Origin: Cheilinus undulatus
Taxonomy: Eukaryota > Chordata > Actinopteri > Labriformes > Labridae
Assembly (NCBI RefSeq): GCF_018320785.1
Contig: NC_054872.1
Location: 25,130,769 to 25,194,768 of the forward strand
Length of the DNA stretch: 64,000 nucleotides
Reading direction: 5' to 3'
Part shown: in pieces, positions 60,291 to 64,000 of the stretch
How positions within the stretch are numbered: the first letter of the stretch is position 1
Layout of the letters: each line of letters opens with the position of its first letter
The notes under the pieces: model-generated
The model's database searches: none
What the model saw: the letters and a program-made list of their open reading frames with translations, nothing else
Told to the model about the DNA's origin: nothing
Translations under genes and position numbers: made by a program

Positions 60291-60879
60291 TGCAGTAATT
60301 GAATTGTTTTTACTTAATCAGTATAAAAACCTCGTTGGTATTAAATGTCTTGTCAGGAGTGTCCTGGCCAGGACAGGTAGTAACACAGTTAAACCTTTAG
60401 ACAAACAATGAACAGCCATACAAACAAAATTTCAAACACATGAATACAATGAAAGACACTAATAAACCTATCAAAATGTCAGGTATTTGTCAAGGTCAGC
60501 TACAATCAGAATGCATCATTCAAAGCATCTGCAGCCAGATGCATCTGCCTCCAAATCATTCAACTCTGTCTTCAAAAAATCCAGTGAGACCAGACCCTTC
60601 AGTTAAAGTCTGTCTGTTAATCATAGCAGGTAAAGGGAGCATCGAACCTAAACTTTATTTTCTTTCAGAAAACAGACCCTCCCCAGTTGTGATTTATTGA
60701 TGGTATCAATGCATGTGTGTTGGATTGGTAGCATTGGTGCTAGCATCCTGGCTAACAGTTACATCATTTTGGAGCTGAAAGATGTGTGAAGCTGTTGGTT
60801 CTGATGTTGAAATTATTGTGACACTTTTTAACCAACCCACTCTGACACTTTAAAATAAACATCTTGCCATTTGTTTTTG

Positions 60880-61480
60880 CTACTTTAAACTCATTATTGC
60901 TGCTTATTGCCACTTCTTTTTGTCACTTTTAACCCATTCTGTTGCCCTTTTCCCTTATTTGCCCCTTTGAATTAATTTCTGCTGCTTTTAGCCCTTTTTT
61001 TTACCACTTTTTGCTGCTTTTTTGCCTGTATTTGCCTTTTTTTTGGCCACTTTTTGCTGCTTTAAGCCCCCAGTTGCTACTTTTTGGACAACTTTTTGCT
61101 TTTATTTGCCACTTATTTTTGCTAATTTAACCCGTTCTTGTTGCCTTTTCCCTCATTAACCACCCTTAATTATTTTTGCCTTTTTTAGTCCTCGTGCTGG
61201 TTTTTTGGCACTTGTAATCATTTGTTGTTCCTTTAAGCCCTTATTTGCCATTTTTTGCTACTTTTAGCCCATTTCTGCTGTTTTTTTCTTTTTTTTCACT
61301 TCTTTTTGCACTTGCAATCAATTGTTGCCACTTTCTGCCCTTATTTGCTACCAATAACCTATCATTGCTACTTTTCACCATTTTTTTCATTTTCAATCAA
61401 TTTTTGACACATTGTTGCCACATTTTTGCAACCCATTTTTTGTCTCTTTTCACAATTTTTAAATTCTTTTCCATTGTAGT
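60880..61480. repeat. T-rich degenerate tandem repeat
   Basis: A short unit of the form TTTTGCCACTTTT / TTTGCTGCTTTTAGCCC recurs irregularly over about 600 bp. It is asymmetric (T-rich on the plus strand) and generates spurious Phe/Leu-rich ORFs. Confidence 0.75.
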
Positions 61481-61899
61481 TGTCTCAGTTTTTTTGTACA
61501 TTATTTTTTGGCATCCTGACATTTGTGCATTTCATGGCTTAGGTGTGTAGTCAGCATTACTTTCCTAGTTAATATCAGTGTTCCTATCCACATTGTTTAC
61601 ATTTCCAATAAAAAGGTTATTCTGTTTTTGAAAAAAAAGATTGTTTTGAAGATTGCTATATTTGTACTGCAGCATAAGTAAATAAAATGTGTTGTCCGTT
61701 TCTGAGCACTACATGGTCCACTTTCTCAAATGCTTTAGAGAGGTTGGTACATGCTATTTGCGTTCAATAAAATAATTTATAAAATGTAAGTGATGCTCTA
61801 GTTGTGCCATGCTTTTTTCTAAAACAAGACTGGAAGTCAGTTAAATATCACTAAAGTTTAAAAATGAACAGGAATCTACAGGCACACATCAGAGGAAAT

Positions 61900-64000
61900 T
61901 TTATTCTAAACGTAACAAAAGTTTACATGAAGCAGCTTTTTAAAGAAATACAGTACAACAATAATCTCTCTGGTTCTGACTCACCATACACTTTACACTT
62001 TCACTTCAGAGACATATGAAAATATAATTTAATGCACTTAACACAATACATTCACTGTACACTATAGCAAACACTTTCCTCCATACTGGCAGTACAATAC
62101 TGTCACAATTCTCATTTGGACCATAGTTTCTTAACACAAACATCATGCAGTGAGGATGTTAAACAATGGCTCAGTAGATATTTTAGATGTTGTCCCAGCT
62201 TTAATGTTTTCTTTAGCTGACATATTTTTATGGCACACAGTCAGAGCTGGGCATGTTTCCTGCAGAAAAAATCAGGACTCCAAGAGTGAAAATGTGCTAA
62301 ATACAAGGCAAATGTCACCCCATTTTCTTCAGTCCACGACAGCAAACAATCTCTACTGGGATGTTAGTATAATGTCCTCTTTCAGCTGAGCTGAAAGCCA
62401 AAATGAAGCCATACAAAGTCCTGCAATGATTGGAATGGTATACAAATGAAGGCAACAGCTGTACATACAGAAATATCAAAATACTGGAAATGCTGGAGGT
62501 TTGGTGAACATCTTCCCTGGGAGCATTTCAAACTTCTCTGAAGGCCTTTCAACTCATTTTGGTCGTAACAGAACATACGACTCAAACGAGATAGTGGCAA
62601 TAAAATGCTTATTTGTTGGCAACTTGTTACAAAAAGTGCTTCTATCCCTCTCTAAAAATTAGAGAGGGAAAATGTCTTGAATTGTCAGAAAAGTGACCAG
62701 ATACATTAGAAAGAATGGCACAAGGAGTTCCCATGATGCCACTCATTATGATCAGAACACTTGGGCAGGATTGTGGAGCTGAAATGCTTGCAAACGTCCC
62801 CTGAGATCATCCTTTGGTGCTCACACATTGATGTAGGCAGTAAAAAAGATGAAATAAAGAGGTTTGTAATACTTGTGATATGAAAGAAAAGGTCTCAGAA
62901 ATCAATCAGCGTTAGATCTAATAGTTAGCTTGGATTTCTCATGCCATATAAAATATGACTCTAGCTGGTTGCCTATGTAACAAATAACCTAATTTCTATG
63001 AAAGAGGATTATAGCCACTTAAAAAAAATTGTGATGTTTTTTTTCCAATTCAAAGACATAATTCTGATATCTAAGACAGACTTTTTATGACTCAGATCTC
63101 AGAATGATGACTTATTTTCTCTGAATCCTGACTTTTCCCTGTGAATTCTTAATCTCCTCTCAGAATGATGACCCTTTTTCTCAGAATTCTGACTTTTTAT
63201 GAATGAATTCTGTCTTTTCTTAGAATTCTGACTTCAATCTCAAATTCTGACTTTGATCTAATAATAGTCATTTGTTCAGAAATCTGATATTGATCTCAGA
63301 ATAACACCTTTTCTCTGAATTTTGACTTTTTCCCCCCTTTGAATTCTGACTTTTATCTCTGTATTCTTATTTTAATCTCAGAATTTGGACATTTCTTTTA
63401 GAGGTTGAAAAAAAAATCAACCCATTTTTTTCAATGGCTCTAATCCTCTTCAATAAATTTCCTACACTTGGACAACATTCCCCTTTCTACATTACAATAC
63501 CAGGTCCCTTCAGTTCCCTCAACACTTATAAAATGTTGCTAAAAGTGAACATGATACCTGTTCGACCTTTTTTTAAACACTTTTTAGTCCAATTCAATTT
63601 GGACATAGAAACATGAACAATTCTTAGTTTGAACATCTGATATGTTGTAGATTTCAGATCAAATATGGGTTTTCCTTGCTGTGCAAATCATCAAATTCTG
63701 TTTTTTATGTTTAACACAACATCCCATCATTTTAGGGAATTATGTTGTAATTAAATGAGACAGAGGCAAAGTTAAAGTGCCCTGTTTTACGCAATAAACA
63801 ATAACGTTTTGCAGGTAAATGAAAGCTTAAATGTGCAAAATACAAAACTGTGAACTACATAAAGATTCAACGTTCTGAATAAAACAAAAGTGAATGATAA
63901 AAACACATTTATATCATGCAATCAAAATAGTGTCATAAAGTGGGAAAAAGGAGAGAGAAAGAGTTTCGGGATCAGGGGAAAGAGGAGCAGCTGCTGCTGG
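61900..64000 (-). other. Possible jazf1 3' UTR (by synteny)
   Basis: In vertebrates JAZF1 follows TAX1BP1 and converges on it. Plus-strand TTTATT at 61900-61905 reads AATAAA on the minus strand. No jazf1 coding sequence, including the zinc-finger C-terminus, is visible, so its stop would lie beyond 64000. The assignment rests on gene order plus one motif. Confidence 0.25.
63045..63400. repeat. Degenerate TCAGAATTCTGACTTTT minisatellite
   Basis: A unit of about 17-30 bp built on AGAATTCTGACTTTT (with ATCTCAGAATGATGAC variants) recurs about twelve times with heavy divergence. It is non-coding. Confidence 0.8.

Noticed and set aside
60942-61550. Phe/Leu-rich ORFs resembling membrane proteins
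   Set aside because: They are produced by the T-rich tandem repeat. No start context, no splice partners and no conserved residues.

Overview
This window is vertebrate, almost certainly teleost, genomic DNA. It holds split genes with GT-AG introns, dispersed fish-type retrotransposon and DNA-transposon relics, and the posterior end of a HoxA cluster followed by its conserved neighbours. The order is hoxa10 (cut by the left edge), hoxa11, hoxa13 and hibadh on the minus strand, then tax1bp1 on the plus strand. This is the ancestral HOXA-HIBADH-TAX1BP1 synteny. No evx1 lies between hoxa13 and hibadh, and the Hox proteins resemble the teleost 'b' co-orthologs, so I read this as a HoxAb cluster and use 'b' symbols. 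The a/b choice is inference.

Region 1 (1-17 kb): three two-exon Hox genes, all on the minus strand, with short introns and intergenic DNA nearly free of recognisable transposons, as is usual inside Hox clusters. The exceptions are a degenerate tandem array of roughly 210 bp units (9.9-10.7 kb) and microsatellites. I see CTCF-like motifs between hoxa10b and hoxa11b (minus orientation) and between hoxa11b and hoxa13b (two, plus orientation), an arrangement reminiscent of mammalian HOXA boundaries. Region 2 (17-20.6 kb) is gene-free.

Region 3 (20.6-37.6 kb): hibadh, eight coding exons on the minus strand, encodes a 329-residue mitochondrial 3-hydroxyisobutyrate dehydrogenase. Its introns are full of repeats: a tRNA-derived SINE, a 31-bp minisatellite split by a decayed non-LTR retrotransposon, a foldback plus a putative non-autonomous DNA element, an inverted pair of one repeat family, LINE 3' tails and a Tc1/mariner relic.

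Region 4 (37.6-60.3 kb): tax1bp1 is head-to-head with hibadh across about 0.75 kb of promoter with ETS, CRE-like and palindromic GGGATTCCC motifs. It has 17 coding exons and encodes an 840-residue SKICH / coiled-coil / double-zinc-finger autophagy and NF-kB adaptor. Its introns carry a hAT-like element with a perfect 8-bp target duplication, a PIF/Harbinger-like MITE, a Tc1 end and a minus-strand LINE relic. Region 5 (60.3-64 kb) has no coding sequence I can support; by synteny it may contain the 3' UTR of jazf1 on the minus strand.

All exon boundaries were derived by hand from splice consensus, reading-frame continuity and remembered family sequence, without alignment tools. I found no gene family I would call new. 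The most interesting items are architectural: CTCF-like sites, possible internal or bidirectional promoters, nested repeats and an intronic inverted-repeat pair.
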